64,000 nucleotides of DNA from Winogradskyella luteola (lineage in GTDB: Bacteria; Bacteroidota; Bacteroidia; Flavobacteriales; Flavobacteriaceae). Where the stretch lies: assembly GCF_019203985.1 (NCBI RefSeq), contig NZ_JAGSPD010000006.1, forward strand, positions 208,952 through 272,951, read 5' to 3'. The notes below the pieces were generated by a model that saw nothing but the letters and a program-made list of their open reading frames with translations, did not search any database and was not told the DNA's origin. Position numbers and translations under genes: made by a program. Below, in pieces: positions 1 to 9,695 of the stretch. The first letter of the stretch is position 1; each line of letters starts with the position of its first letter.

Positions 1-3000
1 TTCCCATTCGGTACCATCAGGAAATCCTACTGGACTAAGAATTGGTGGTTGGTTAGGATTAGTCGCATTAGCTGGCGTAGCAAGTGGAGAATACCTAGGT
101 GAAAACTCATCTAAAGATCTCCATGTTCCTCTTATACCAACTGTTGTGCTTGGTAAAATAAACCAGTCTGGTTTACCTAAGGAAGTGGATACGTCTAACA
201 TTAACTGTAGCGGAAACGTTAAGTTAAAGTCTCTATGATAATCAAAAGGCCCCCAATCATTTACTTTTACGTGCGTTTCGAACTTCATCTTTTTATAAAT
301 GGCTCTTATATCACCACCAAAGCGTTTAATCAATCGATCACTACTACCATTTGCTTGTCCATTTCCATAATAAAAGTTACCTATTAGACCTAAGTCTGAA
401 CTTACCTTAGATACCATTCTTGTATGAATTTCCCATAAATCTTCTGCTGGTGCTGAATTTGGGAAGATCAAAAGAGAACGGTCAGCCTGAAAACCAATAT
501 GAGCATCCATTGCCGTTGGTAAATGACGATAAACAAAACCTAAGTTCATTGCAAATTTAGCATCTTCAGCTCTATCGTTGTCCCATTGATACATCCACGT
601 GCCAGGTGTAGGATCGTAAGTAAATAATATTTCACTTCCCATAGTTTCCCTATTACCATCTCTGACCGCAAAAGGATCGTCAATAAAGTTTCTAAGTCTA
701 CCAGGTGCATTTACATCATTTGGCATAGCATCAACCAAAGGTTTTTGCCACATAAAATTTGGAGCGACCTGAAAATTATCGAAAGAGTATGTAAATCCTG
801 TTAAGAAATTGGTCATATTACCACTACCTGAATCTTTAAGCCTCCAACCTGTAAAAGTTTGTGTTGCATCTGCGCCACCATTAGCAACTAATCCCATTAC
901 AGAACCTTGTGCATACATATTAAACTTACCACCTTCGTAAGTCACTTTTACCTTTCCGCCCCAATTATCTTTACCAGAAATTTTATCTACGAATACTTGG
1001 CCTTCATCAACATCTTGAAAGGAACTACCGTTTAGGGGGCTACCACCCCAAATACCACCAACTGTAACACCAAACTTTCCAAATTCTCTCTCAATAGCTA
1101 TAGACGCTCTTTCCATTGGCCATGGTGGAATTACACCACTTCGAACCTGATTGGGGTCTAAAACACGTCTTCCATTGGCATCAAATTCTACATCTGTTTC
1201 TAAATCTCTGTGATAAATACCGGTAACATCAAATTTTCCAATCTTGCGATGGTACTTCAATAGTGCCGTTGGGTTTGCTCCCCACCATAATTGAGGGCCA
1301 AAAGCAGCTTTTAAACCATCTAGGGATCCTTTACCATCAATTTCCAAACCTAATATTTCACCTCCATATATATCTAAGTTAGGGCCGTAGTTAGCTTCTG
1401 GGTAGAGGCCAAAGAAATCTCCTTCGTATTGCCAATGGTAATGGCCTGTACGGTAAAACCCTCTTAAATCAAATTCTTTTGCTTTCCATTCAAACTCTGC
1501 TTGATATAGGTTAACTCTTCCACCATCATCTACAATGGTAGTATTATCAGTAGGGTCAACAACCTGTTGCCGTGTAATAGTTTCATAGAAAATCTCATCA
1601 ATGGGGTTTTGGGCTACATTGCCCACAATATTGAAATTTGCTGAAGCTCTTACATTTGATGCAGGATTGCCCTCTACTCCAATAAAGAAAGATTGCATGT
1701 GATCAAAGCCCAATTGATTTGGTCTTTGTTCTGGATTAGTTGCATCTACATTTTCTGGTGTGTCAATTAAACTACCACCTGTATTAAAAGTAGTAAACCT
1801 TGCAGTTAGTTGGCTCAATCTAATCTTTTGTGATTCATTTCCGCCTAGTGCAGCTTTATCCCCTCTTGCGCGAAGTACTGCATCCATTAACTGGATGTTG
1901 TCAAAATAATTTTTAACAAAATCTGCATCTACACCTTCATCATAAGGATTAAGCTGATGCACCTCTTTAAGTGCATAATATGCAGCACGCGGATATAATT
2001 TATATAGTCCTCGTTCATTTGTTGGTCCTTTTGCACAAATACCAAACCATTCTTCGTTCATGTTATTGCCACCAGGGGGAAGATCCTTTTCGTAACCACC
2101 ATTTGGCCAAGTTGCAACAGTATTATGTACATCAAAATCCTTGGTCTGGTTCCATTTCCACCATCCATCACTAGATTGAAATGTGAATCCGCCGATAGAA
2201 TTTCCTGCTTTCCCTAAACCTGCAACGTTTTGATAAATATCTTTCCAGTTACCGACATTATAATATGCTTGCATCAGTTGGTCTTCTTCATTTTCAATGG
2301 CATTAAAAGCATCTGACCCAAACTCAGCAAATAAAATAGGTTTGTTTAATTCATCTTTTACTCTTTGAAACGCATCGCCAAACGATATACCACGGTACAT
2401 ATTGGTGCCATAAATATCAATATCTTTACAATATTCCTTAACAATATCTAAATACAGTAAGTCACCATTACAAATGGCTACTGGCACTGAATTATCTATA
2501 GCCTTGATTTCTAATGCGGCATCGTTGAAGGCTTTGTAGAGTCCTTCAGCTGCTAAACGTATGCCTGGGTCTACACCATCAATTGGTATGGCCTCAGTCT
2601 CAGCTCCTGTCCAAGAAAGGTGGTAATTGTTTTCATTACCAATCATATATATTAATAGACCTGGCGTATCCTTGTATTTTTTAGCCATGTCTTTTACTTC
2701 TTTCATTAATACTTTTCGAGTTGCAGGATTGGTGTAATCTGTTTGTGGTACCCATGCTCCATTAATTGTTAGTCCATATGCTCCAAACTGTGTATTTAGC
2801 ATAGTATAAATACCATAATTTTCATAGATGTAAGAAATCCATTTTGGCTCCAAACCATACGTACGAATTGCATTGACTCCCATATTTTTAAAAAGAAGCA
2901 TTTCAGAATCTAGGGCAGCTTTGATTACATCGTCTGATTTATCCCAAATGCCTTTATCGAGTATTCCATTACCAATAGGAACATAATCCCAATTGATTCC

Positions 3001-3135
3001 ATTGACTATAAAGTCTTCTCCATTTACAGTCAATTTCATTCCTTCGCTACTTTTTTGAACCGATATTTTATCAGCTTGTCCAAAGACAGGAAGCGCAAGA
3101 CATATTAGTATTAACCTAAGAAAGTAATTTTTCAT
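1..3135 (-). CDS. Clan GH-A glycoside hydrolase fused to a probable outer-membrane beta-barrel (partial, runs off left edge)
   Basis: An uninterrupted reading frame of 1045 codons runs from an ATG at 3135 to base 1 with no stop, so the 3' end lies outside the window. Residues 1-20 are a signal peptide ending near VFGQ. Residues about 28-420 look like a TIM-barrel glycosidase of clan GH-A: NGINWDY near the start, NMGVNAIRTYG, the acid/base motif GNENNY (Glu168) and the nucleophile motif AEFGSD (Glu271), about 100 residues apart as expected. The fold resembles GH2 TIM barrels or GH72 glucanosyltransferases; the family is not certain. From about residue 480 onward the protein is a series of alternating aromatic/polar strands and Gly/Asn/Asp turns typical of an outer-membrane beta-barrel (inference). 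The gene lies beside a propeller-LuxR regulator and the SusCD operon, with its own 269-bp upstream spacer, so it is probably a separate transcript of the same PUL. Confidence 0.75.
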   Translation of the reverse strand, partial: MKNYFLRLILICLALPVFGQADKISVQKSSEGMKLTVNGEDFIVNGINWDYVPIGNGILDKGIWDKSDDVIKAALDSEMLLFKNMGVNAIRTYGLEPKWISYIYENYGIYTMLNTQFGAYGLTINGAWVPQTDYTNPATRKVLMKEVKDMAKKYKDTPGLLIYMIGNENNYHLSWTGAETEAIPIDGVDPGIRLAAEGLYKAFNDAALEIKAIDNSVPVAICNGDLLYLDIVKEYCKDIDIYGTNMYRGISFGDAFQRVKDELNKPILFAEFGSDAFNAIENEEDQLMQAYYNVGNWKDIYQNVAGLGKAGNSIGGFTFQSSDGWWKWNQTKDFDVHNTVATWPNGGYEKDLPPGGNNMNEEWFGICAKGPTNERGLYKLYPRAAYYALKEVHQLNPYDEGVDADFVKNYFDNIQLMDAVLRARGDKAALGGNESQKIRLSQLTARFTTFNTGGSLIDTPENVDATNPEQRPNQLGFDHMQSFFIGVEGNPASNVRASANFNIVGNVAQNPIDEIFYETITRQQVVDPTDNTTIVDDGGRVNLYQAEFEWKAKEFDLRGFYRTGHYHWQYEGDFFGLYPEANYGPNLDIYGGEILGLEIDGKGSLDGLKAAFGPQLWWGANPTALLKYHRKIGKFDVTGIYHRDLETDVEFDANGRRVLDPNQVRSGVIPPWPMERASIAIEREFGKFGVTVGGIWGGSPLNGSSFQDVDEGQVFVDKISGKDNWGGKVKVTYEGGKFNMYAQGSVMGLVANGGADATQTFTGWRLKDSGSGNMTNFLTGFTYSFDNFQVAPNFMWQKPLVDAMPNDVNAPGRLRNFIDDPFAVRDGNRETMGSEILFTYDPTPGTWMYQWDNDRAEDAKFAMNLGFVYRHLPTAMDAHIGFQADRSLLIFPNSAPAEDLWEIHTRMVSKVSSDLGLIGNFYYGNGQANGSSDRLIKRFGGDIRAIYKKMKFETHVKVNDWGPFDYHRDFNLTFPLQLMLDVSTSLGKPDWFILPSTTVGIRGTWRSLDEFSPRYSPLATPANATNPNQPPILSPVGFPDGTEWE

Positions 3136-3404
3136 AATCTTGTTTTTAAAAAAGTTTAGTTAATTAGTTATATCGTGTAGGTGGATATAAACATATAATT
3201 AAAAATTATCAATTTCTTAATTTTATCCTATACAAAAAATATACAATGCAATGAAATGAGGTGAAATTTGATAATAATTTAGTTATTTACCTTTTAATTT
3301 GCGACTCTAACTTATTAATATTTAGTTGAGAATTACACGATTATATTGCCGAAAAAGCAATTTGTATAGGTTATGTATAGTCCTAAATTAATTTTGTATG
3401 GGTC

Positions 3405-6215
3405 TTAAATCTCTAAAATGTAGTTTGTGAGGCTTTGTTCGTGGTCTAATCCCATCTTTTTACGCAAACGATAGCGTTTAACTTCTACACTTTTATGTGA
3501 AATATTAAGTAATGGCGCGATTTCTTTTGAAGATAAATTTAAGCGCAGATAAGCACATAATCTTAAATCATTTGGAGTAATTGACGGATGGAGCGATTTA
3601 ACTTTTTTCATAAAGTCCTTATCCACATTATTAAAAGCCTCTTCAAATAGCTTCCAGTCGTTGGTGTCGTTTAAATTTGAATTAATGAGCTTAATCACCT
3701 TTTTAAAATCATCTAACGATTTACCCCTGGATAATTCTTCTTTAATAGTATTAAGGAACTCATTACGCTTTACTAAATTCATTGTTGCAATTCCTAACTC
3801 TCTGTTTTTGTTTTCAATATCCAGCTGCAAGTTCTCGTTCTTAAATTCCATTAATTGCCGTTGATTTTCCAACTGCTTTAACTCTAACTCTCGTCCCTTT
3901 TTCTCAATAAGCTTATGTTTTTGCTTTTTGTAATAACGTATGTTTAAATACTGTGTAATTAGTGCCAAGAACAAGAATGACAAAACATATAATGTAATAG
4001 CCAATGGCTTTAGGTACCAGGGTTTATCAATAGAAAAAGTATAAGATAGCACATTGTTAGTAACAACACCACCAGTTATTGCCCTTGCTTCAAAACTATA
4101 ACTCCCATAAGGCAGGTTTTCGAAAAACACTTCTGAATCTGTTGACCAGGCACTCCATTCGTCATAAATACCCAATAATCTATATTGGTATTTTGAAGAT
4201 GAGAGTTTATCATAATCGGTAACACTATACTTAAACTTAAGGCTGTTATTTTTGTTTGATAATTCTAAATCCTCCTTATTCAAATCTATTGGTACCAATT
4301 CGCTGTGAAACGAACCATAAGACACCTCGTTTAAATAAATTTTATCAGAATTTTGCTGAAGTTTATTCAAGTTAATAATGAAATAACCATCAGTGGTACC
4401 AAATAAATAGTTTCCATCACCTAGATTGAGCAGGTCCTCAAATCCGGTCTTATTACTTCTTAGTTTGCTCGGAATGGATATGGTGTTTACATCGGGCTTA
4501 TTTGACAACTTACCCGTTTCGATATATATAATTTCGTTATTATTGAATCCCCAAAGTCTGTCACCTTTTTTATCGTTAATGAGTTTACCCGACAAGTATT
4601 TTTCTTGACTCAAAAATGTACTCAATAGACTATCTTTTTCAAACCACTGTTTATCTTCGTTATAGCGATAAACACCCTCCTTATAGCTATAATAAATTGA
4701 ATTGTTAAACTTTGCTATACTTGATTTTACACCTTGTTTTACTGCTATTTTTTTATAATTCAACACGTTAGTATAAGTACTGTCAATTTCTATTTTGTAA
4801 ACCCCTTTATGCTCATGACTTACCAACACTTCATTTACACCTGAAAATTCAATATATCGCGAAGAAATATCAAAACCATTTATTTTATTTCGATATTGCC
4901 ATTCATTATTAGTTATCTTTTCTAAAATGCTTAAACCTCTATAATTGCCTTGTATTAAAAGGTTAGGTTTACCTTCAATTTCCTTTATTTTCCAAGTCCC
5001 TTTTTCTTCTGAAATTTTTTGGGCTCTATCTTTATTGATTATAAAAGTTCCCTTGTCATGACCACAAAACAATGTGCCTTGCAAAATTTTTAAGAACCAT
5101 ACTTGACCTTCTGTACCAGAAACAAACTTAAAACTTGACTGTGAATCCAACGTTTTGTAAAACAACCCTTGGTTAGTTCCTAAATACAGATTTTCATTTG
5201 TTTTTACAGAGGCGTAAATTGTACCCAACGTCCCTTGTTTGTCTTTATAAACTTTATAAGGTGAATTTAAATTTATGACATTCACCCCATTATCTAAGCC
5301 CAGCCAAACATTGCCATCGGCATCTTCTTTAATCGATAGTACTGTATTGTTACTTAAGCCAGAAGATTTATTGATTTTTAGAATAGTATTGCCTTTATTA
5401 TCTAATTGAATGATGCCATTAGATATCGTACCAAGCATAAAGCTTCCGTCCCTAAGTTTTGTGCTACTATATAAACTTACGTTAGATAAATCATTTTCGG
5501 CATAATTGCACTTTTTAACCTTGTTGTTCTGAAACTCATAAAACCCATCCTCTTTGGTTAAAAATAATAGTGTGTTCTGATTATCGAATATATTTATAAT
5601 CTCAATATTATCAGTGCTTAAGTACGAGGTAACAAAGACTTCTTTTCCATTTTCTATCTTAAAAACGCCAACTCCATTTTTTTGAAAATAGATGGTTTCA
5701 TTCACTTTGTACATTTTGTTGATTCTAGACTCGGACTCAATGACCCTAACACTTTCATCTAATGCATTATAAATGTATATTCTATCTAGAGATTGAAATA
5801 AGATGAATCCTTCTATATCTATAATACCCCAAAATTCTTCATCTTCCTTAATTTTAAAGGTTTTGTTCTTAGTTAAAGATTTATAAAAAAGACCCCCGTA
5901 TTCATTTTTTGTCCAAAATCCAAAATCCATATAACCTCCAGAATAGATTCTACCCTCAACGACGTGTACTGATCTTAAAATATCATTATTAGGAGATTCG
6001 TACAATTGCCAATAAGCACCATTATATTCTAAAAGTCCTTTATTGTTAGCCACATAAATAAAATCGTTTTCACTTTGTGATACACTCCAATTTTGGTCTT
6101 CTGCATTATAATCTTGAGGAGTGAAAACCTGAATAGGAGGCACCTCTTGCGACTGAATATTCAGTGCTATTAAACATAATGAAAAACGAAGGATCTTTCT
6201 GATTAAGCGCATCAA
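3405..6215 (-). CDS. Membrane-spanning propeller/Y_Y_Y/LuxR-type transcriptional regulator of the PUL
   Basis: 936 residues. A signal peptide (about 1-23, ending IQSQ) is followed by about 600 residues of repeated two-component-regulator propeller blades (motifs such as GNVWLGLDNGVN, GTNQGLFY, FGTTDGYF), then a Y_Y_Y domain (YQYRLLGIYDEWSAW, about 650-725), one membrane helix (about 733-757), a coiled coil (about 765-830) and a C-terminal LuxR-type helix-turn-helix (about 875-936, with LSSKEIAPLLNIS and KSVEVKRYRLRKKM). No histidine kinase or receiver domain is visible, so this is a one-protein sensor-regulator: a periplasmic ligand should act directly on a cytoplasmic DNA-binding domain. It lies between the GH3 gene and the partial GH gene. 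A paralogue with the same order of domains sits upstream of susC at 16370-19135. The inducer is probably a glucan oligosaccharide (inference). Confidence 0.85.
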   Translation of the reverse strand: MMRLIRKILRFSLCLIALNIQSQEVPPIQVFTPQDYNAEDQNWSVSQSENDFIYVANNKGLLEYNGAYWQLYESPNNDILRSVHVVEGRIYSGGYMDFGFWTKNEYGGLFYKSLTKNKTFKIKEDEEFWGIIDIEGFILFQSLDRIYIYNALDESVRVIESESRINKMYKVNETIYFQKNGVGVFKIENGKEVFVTSYLSTDNIEIINIFDNQNTLLFLTKEDGFYEFQNNKVKKCNYAENDLSNVSLYSSTKLRDGSFMLGTISNGIIQLDNKGNTILKINKSSGLSNNTVLSIKEDADGNVWLGLDNGVNVINLNSPYKVYKDKQGTLGTIYASVKTNENLYLGTNQGLFYKTLDSQSSFKFVSGTEGQVWFLKILQGTLFCGHDKGTFIINKDRAQKISEEKGTWKIKEIEGKPNLLIQGNYRGLSILEKITNNEWQYRNKINGFDISSRYIEFSGVNEVLVSHEHKGVYKIEIDSTYTNVLNYKKIAVKQGVKSSIAKFNNSIYYSYKEGVYRYNEDKQWFEKDSLLSTFLSQEKYLSGKLINDKKGDRLWGFNNNEIIYIETGKLSNKPDVNTISIPSKLRSNKTGFEDLLNLGDGNYLFGTTDGYFIINLNKLQQNSDKIYLNEVSYGSFHSELVPIDLNKEDLELSNKNNSLKFKYSVTDYDKLSSSKYQYRLLGIYDEWSAWSTDSEVFFENLPYGSYSFEARAITGGVVTNNVLSYTFSIDKPWYLKPLAITLYVLSFLFLALITQYLNIRYYKKQKHKLIEKKGRELELKQLENQRQLMEFKNENLQLDIENKNRELGIATMNLVKRNEFLNTIKEELSRGKSLDDFKKVIKLINSNLNDTNDWKLFEEAFNNVDKDFMKKVKSLHPSITPNDLRLCAYLRLNLSSKEIAPLLNISHKSVEVKRYRLRKKMGLDHEQSLTNYILEI

Positions 6216-6448
6216 TCAATACGATGTTAATAACCTCTACCTATGCCTTAGTATTTTGACAAAACACGGTTTATTGTACAATGTTAAGGTACTAATATAA
6301 GTAAATAAAAGGATTAACCCATATTTGTAGAGGTCGTGTAGTAACTAAACATAGAGAAATATGAACAGGTTAAATACAAACTACTTATTAATATGCTTGA
6401 AATTGACCTTTATATCTGTTAAAGTTGCACAGCTAGTCAATGCTATTA

Positions 6449-8809
6449 TCAAAAAACTGTAAACGTTTCTTTTAACTCTGCAAGTGAGCTTCCACCAACC
6501 CAAACATTAAATATGCCTGGTTCTACTTCCCATTTTTTGTTAGCCGTATAAAATTGAAGCATTTTGGCATTTATTTTAAAGTTAACAACTTTAGATTCTC
6601 CAGCTTTCAAATTTATTTTTTTGAAACCTCTTAATTCCTTTACTGGCCTAATGAGACTCCCTACTAAATCCCTTATATATAATTGCACTACTTCATGTCC
6701 TTCTCTACCACCTATATTGGTAACCTTTACAGATAGATTTATTTCTCCATCAATTGGTATTTCCGCTTGATCCAAATTTAAATTACTATACTTAAATTCT
6801 GTATAACTTAAGCCAAATCCAAATGGATAAAGTGCTGTTGAGGGAGCATCTCTATAACCTGAAGATGTCACTCTATTTTTTACCGGCGGTCTTCCCGTAT
6901 TTTTATGATTGTAGTAAATTGGTTCTTGACCAACATTGTGTGGAAATGATATAGGCAACTTTCCTGAGGGATTATAGTCACCAAAAACCACATCTGCTAT
7001 GGCATTACCAGATTCCGAACCTAAATGCCAGCATTCGAGAATAGAAGGAACAATCTCTGAGGGCTCACTAAGATCCATTGGGCGACCGTTCATTAAAATA
7101 ATAATGATATTATCATTAACTTTTTTAATCGCTTTTAATAATTCTAATTGAAGTCCAAAGAAACCAATAGATGTCTGGCTTCTACCTTCGCCTGTTTGGT
7201 ATGCATCTTCACCTATAGCCAGTAATACAAAATCTGCTTTCTTTGCGACTTCTACAGCTTCAAGAATACCCGAACGATCATCTTTATTAAATTTCAACGG
7301 ACGTGAAAATTGATTTTCCCCAGCTTCAACGGTTGGAATAGTTAGGTCAACTCCTTTTTCATAATAAATTTTTGTGCTTTTACCTACAGCTTGTTTTACA
7401 CCCTCCAATAACGACACTGCGCTGTTGTATTTGCCTTTGGCTCTCCAATTTCCCAACGGGGAATTTTTATCGTTTGCCAATGGTCCAATTACTGCAATAC
7501 TTTTAATGTTTTTGGATAATGGCAATAAATCATTATCATTTTTAAGTAAGACGATAGACCTTTTTGCAACTTCTCTTGCTATGGATAAATGTTCTGGTGT
7601 ATAAATTGCTTCTTGCTCTCTTTGGTTATTACAGTATTTGTATGGGTCATCAAACAATCCCAATTGAAACTTTATTCTCAACACACGCCTTACCGCATCA
7701 TCAATAGTTTTAATTGACACCTTTTTTTTAGCTATCAAGGGTTTTAATGCGGCCTCGTAGGTATAAGACTCCATATCCATATCGCTACCGGCATTTATGG
7801 CAAGTTCTGCTGCATGCATTTTATCTTCAGCATATCCATGGGTCATCATTTCATGGATACTTCCCCAATCTGAAACTACAAACCCTTTCCAGTTCCATTT
7901 ACCTTTTAAAAGATCCCTTTGTAACATTTTATGGCCAGTTGCTGGAATCCCGTCAATATCATTAAAAGCATTCATAAAGGTTGCTACGCCAGTTTTTGCA
8001 GCAGCCTCAAAAGGTGGCAATATGGTATTGTGCAGCTCAAACTCACCAATGTTAGCTGTATTATATTCTCTACCTCCTTCTGCAAATCCATAACCTGCAA
8101 AATGCTTTGCACAAGCCGCAACGGTACTAACATCAGATAAGTCTTTTCCTTGATAGCCATTTATTCTTGCTACTCCAATTTGAGTTGTTAAGTAAGTATC
8201 CTCACCAGCTCCTTCCATGACTCTTCCCCAGCGTGCATCTCTTGAAATATCTAGAACTGGTGCAAATGTCCAGTTTAAACCTGATGCTGCAGCTTCTTTA
8301 GCGGCTATTGACGCAGATCGTTCTATCATTTCTAAATCCCAGCTTGCACTTTCACCCAACGGAATGGGAAATATAGTTTTATAACCATGTATAACATCGT
8401 AAGCAAAGATTAATGGTATTTTTAATCTAGAATGCTCCATTACAATTTTTTGAGTCTCACGAATGGATGCAACCGAGGTTATATTTAACATTGAGCCGAC
8501 CTCTCCTTTTTTCAATTTCTCTAATTTGTATTGATCCTTTTTAGATGAAGATGGGCCAGTGATATCCCTGCTACCACTATATTGAACTAATTGCCCTATC
8601 TTTTCATTAGGTTGCATTAGGGCTAATACGGAGTCTACTTTTCGCTCTATTACACTGTCTATTAATGTTATATTTTCTTTAGTGCCAGATTTTGATTTAT
8701 TTTCAACCACACTATTTTGGGCGCAGAAAGTCGTATGACTTATCAGTAAGATTATAATGAGTTTTATAGCAATTACAATTTTGAAAAAGAAAAATGACGA
8801 TGAATTCAT
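6449..8809 (-). CDS. bglX: GH3 beta-glucosidase, secreted (BglX-like)
   Basis: 786 residues, the usual length for a three-domain BglX-type GH3 enzyme. A hydrophobic N-terminus (about 10-29) with a Cys at the end (SHTTFCAQ) is an export signal. The N-terminal TIM-like domain has the signatures CAKHFAGYG and GFVVSDWGS, giving Asp314 as the likely nucleophile. The second alpha/beta domain contains RSIVLLKN and AIGEDAYQTGEGRS, and the C-terminal fibronectin-III-like domain contains GLSYTEF and GHEVVQLYIRD. It hydrolyses terminal beta-linked glucose from oligosaccharides, probably in the periplasm. It is the last gene of the susC operon, 13 bp after the phosphatase-family gene. Exact linkage preference cannot be read from sequence. 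Confidence 0.93.
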   Translation of the reverse strand: MNSSSFFFFKIVIAIKLIIILLISHTTFCAQNSVVENKSKSGTKENITLIDSVIERKVDSVLALMQPNEKIGQLVQYSGSRDITGPSSSKKDQYKLEKLKKGEVGSMLNITSVASIRETQKIVMEHSRLKIPLIFAYDVIHGYKTIFPIPLGESASWDLEMIERSASIAAKEAAASGLNWTFAPVLDISRDARWGRVMEGAGEDTYLTTQIGVARINGYQGKDLSDVSTVAACAKHFAGYGFAEGGREYNTANIGEFELHNTILPPFEAAAKTGVATFMNAFNDIDGIPATGHKMLQRDLLKGKWNWKGFVVSDWGSIHEMMTHGYAEDKMHAAELAINAGSDMDMESYTYEAALKPLIAKKKVSIKTIDDAVRRVLRIKFQLGLFDDPYKYCNNQREQEAIYTPEHLSIAREVAKRSIVLLKNDNDLLPLSKNIKSIAVIGPLANDKNSPLGNWRAKGKYNSAVSLLEGVKQAVGKSTKIYYEKGVDLTIPTVEAGENQFSRPLKFNKDDRSGILEAVEVAKKADFVLLAIGEDAYQTGEGRSQTSIGFFGLQLELLKAIKKVNDNIIIILMNGRPMDLSEPSEIVPSILECWHLGSESGNAIADVVFGDYNPSGKLPISFPHNVGQEPIYYNHKNTGRPPVKNRVTSSGYRDAPSTALYPFGFGLSYTEFKYSNLNLDQAEIPIDGEINLSVKVTNIGGREGHEVVQLYIRDLVGSLIRPVKELRGFKKINLKAGESKVVNFKINAKMLQFYTANKKWEVEPGIFNVWVGGSSLAELKETFTVF

Positions 8810-8822
8810 GATAATAAATGAA

Positions 8823-9695
8823 TCATTTAAGTATTAATTCTACAAAAACAGGAAAGTGATCTGATGGAAATTTAAAATCTACAGCAGTCGTAAAAACTGC
8901 ATATTTCTCTACTTTAGGCATAGCAGATTTTGAAAGCAAGATATAATCAATACGTCTATTGGATGGTTCATTATATCTAAAGCCATTAAAAGTTCCATCA
9001 TTGCCAAAACTGATTTTTGCAATATCCTTGGCATCAACGAGTGCTTCTTTTGTCGCTTTTATAACGTCGCTATCAGGCTCAACATTAAGGTCACCCATTA
9101 AAACTACAGGATGATTATTTTTGTTTAAATCTTCTATTTTTTTTAGAATGAGCTTTACACTTTCTTTTCTTGCTTTAGCCCCTACATGGTCAAAATGCGT
9201 ATTGAAGACCCAAAATTTTTTCCCATTACTTAAGGAAGAAAACAACCCATAGGTACAAATTCTAGGCAAGGCAGCGTCCCAACCTTTGGACATTGTATCT
9301 GGAGTTTCTGACAACCAAAATGTATCATACACATCAACTTTTAATGTTTTACTATTATAATAGATAGCAGAATGTTCTCCATTACTACCTCCATCTCTAC
9401 CTTCTCCAAAAGACTTGTAATCCATTAAAGCTTTGTTAAGATCTTCTATTTGATTTGGCAAGGCCTCTTGAACGCCTAAAACATCAGGGCTTAAAAAACG
9501 TATTTGTGAGCTTAAGAATGCTTTTCTGTGAGACCAGGCATTTTCTTTATCATTTTCAGTATCTAATCGAATATTGTAAGTCATAACCTTGACCGTTACA
9601 GTATTTGATCCAACCTTAGTAGTTAGAGTTTTACTATTCTCACAAGTAAAAACGGTAAATAGTAATAGCATTGTAAATAGACCCTTTAATTTCAT
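8823..9695 (-). CDS. Endonuclease/exonuclease/phosphatase-family lipoprotein
   Basis: 290 residues with a lipoprotein-type signal (FTVFTC, Cys18). All core motifs of the EEP fold are present: TYNIR (Asn41), VQEAL (Glu77), NTHFDH (His167), GDLN (Asp202, Asn204), RRIDYIL (Asp250) and a final SDHFP (Asp279, His280), so it should be an active metal-dependent phosphoesterase. The family cleaves phosphodiesters or phosphomonoesters in nucleic acids, phospholipids or inositol phosphates; here the lipoprotein signal and the operon position point to an extracytoplasmic, glycan-linked substrate rather than DNA (inference). Its start codon overlaps the stop of the upstream GDPD-GH16 gene by 4 bp, so the two are translationally coupled. 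Confidence 0.85.
   Translation of the reverse strand: MKLKGLFTMLLLFTVFTCENSKTLTTKVGSNTVTVKVMTYNIRLDTENDKENAWSHRKAFLSSQIRFLSPDVLGVQEALPNQIEDLNKALMDYKSFGEGRDGGSNGEHSAIYYNSKTLKVDVYDTFWLSETPDTMSKGWDAALPRICTYGLFSSLSNGKKFWVFNTHFDHVGAKARKESVKLILKKIEDLNKNNHPVVLMGDLNVEPDSDVIKATKEALVDAKDIAKISFGNDGTFNGFRYNEPSNRRIDYILLSKSAMPKVEKYAVFTTAVDFKFPSDHFPVFVELILK

Noticed and set aside
1971..2174. 67-codon plus-strand frame
   Set aside because: Lies wholly inside the long minus-strand glycosidase gene, which has coherent motifs; a shadow frame.
6361..6462. A 33-codon plus-strand frame beginning MNRLNTNYLLICLK in the spacer between the regulator and GH3 genes
   Set aside because: Short, without a recognisable promoter or family; it ends inside the GH3 gene and is likely chance.
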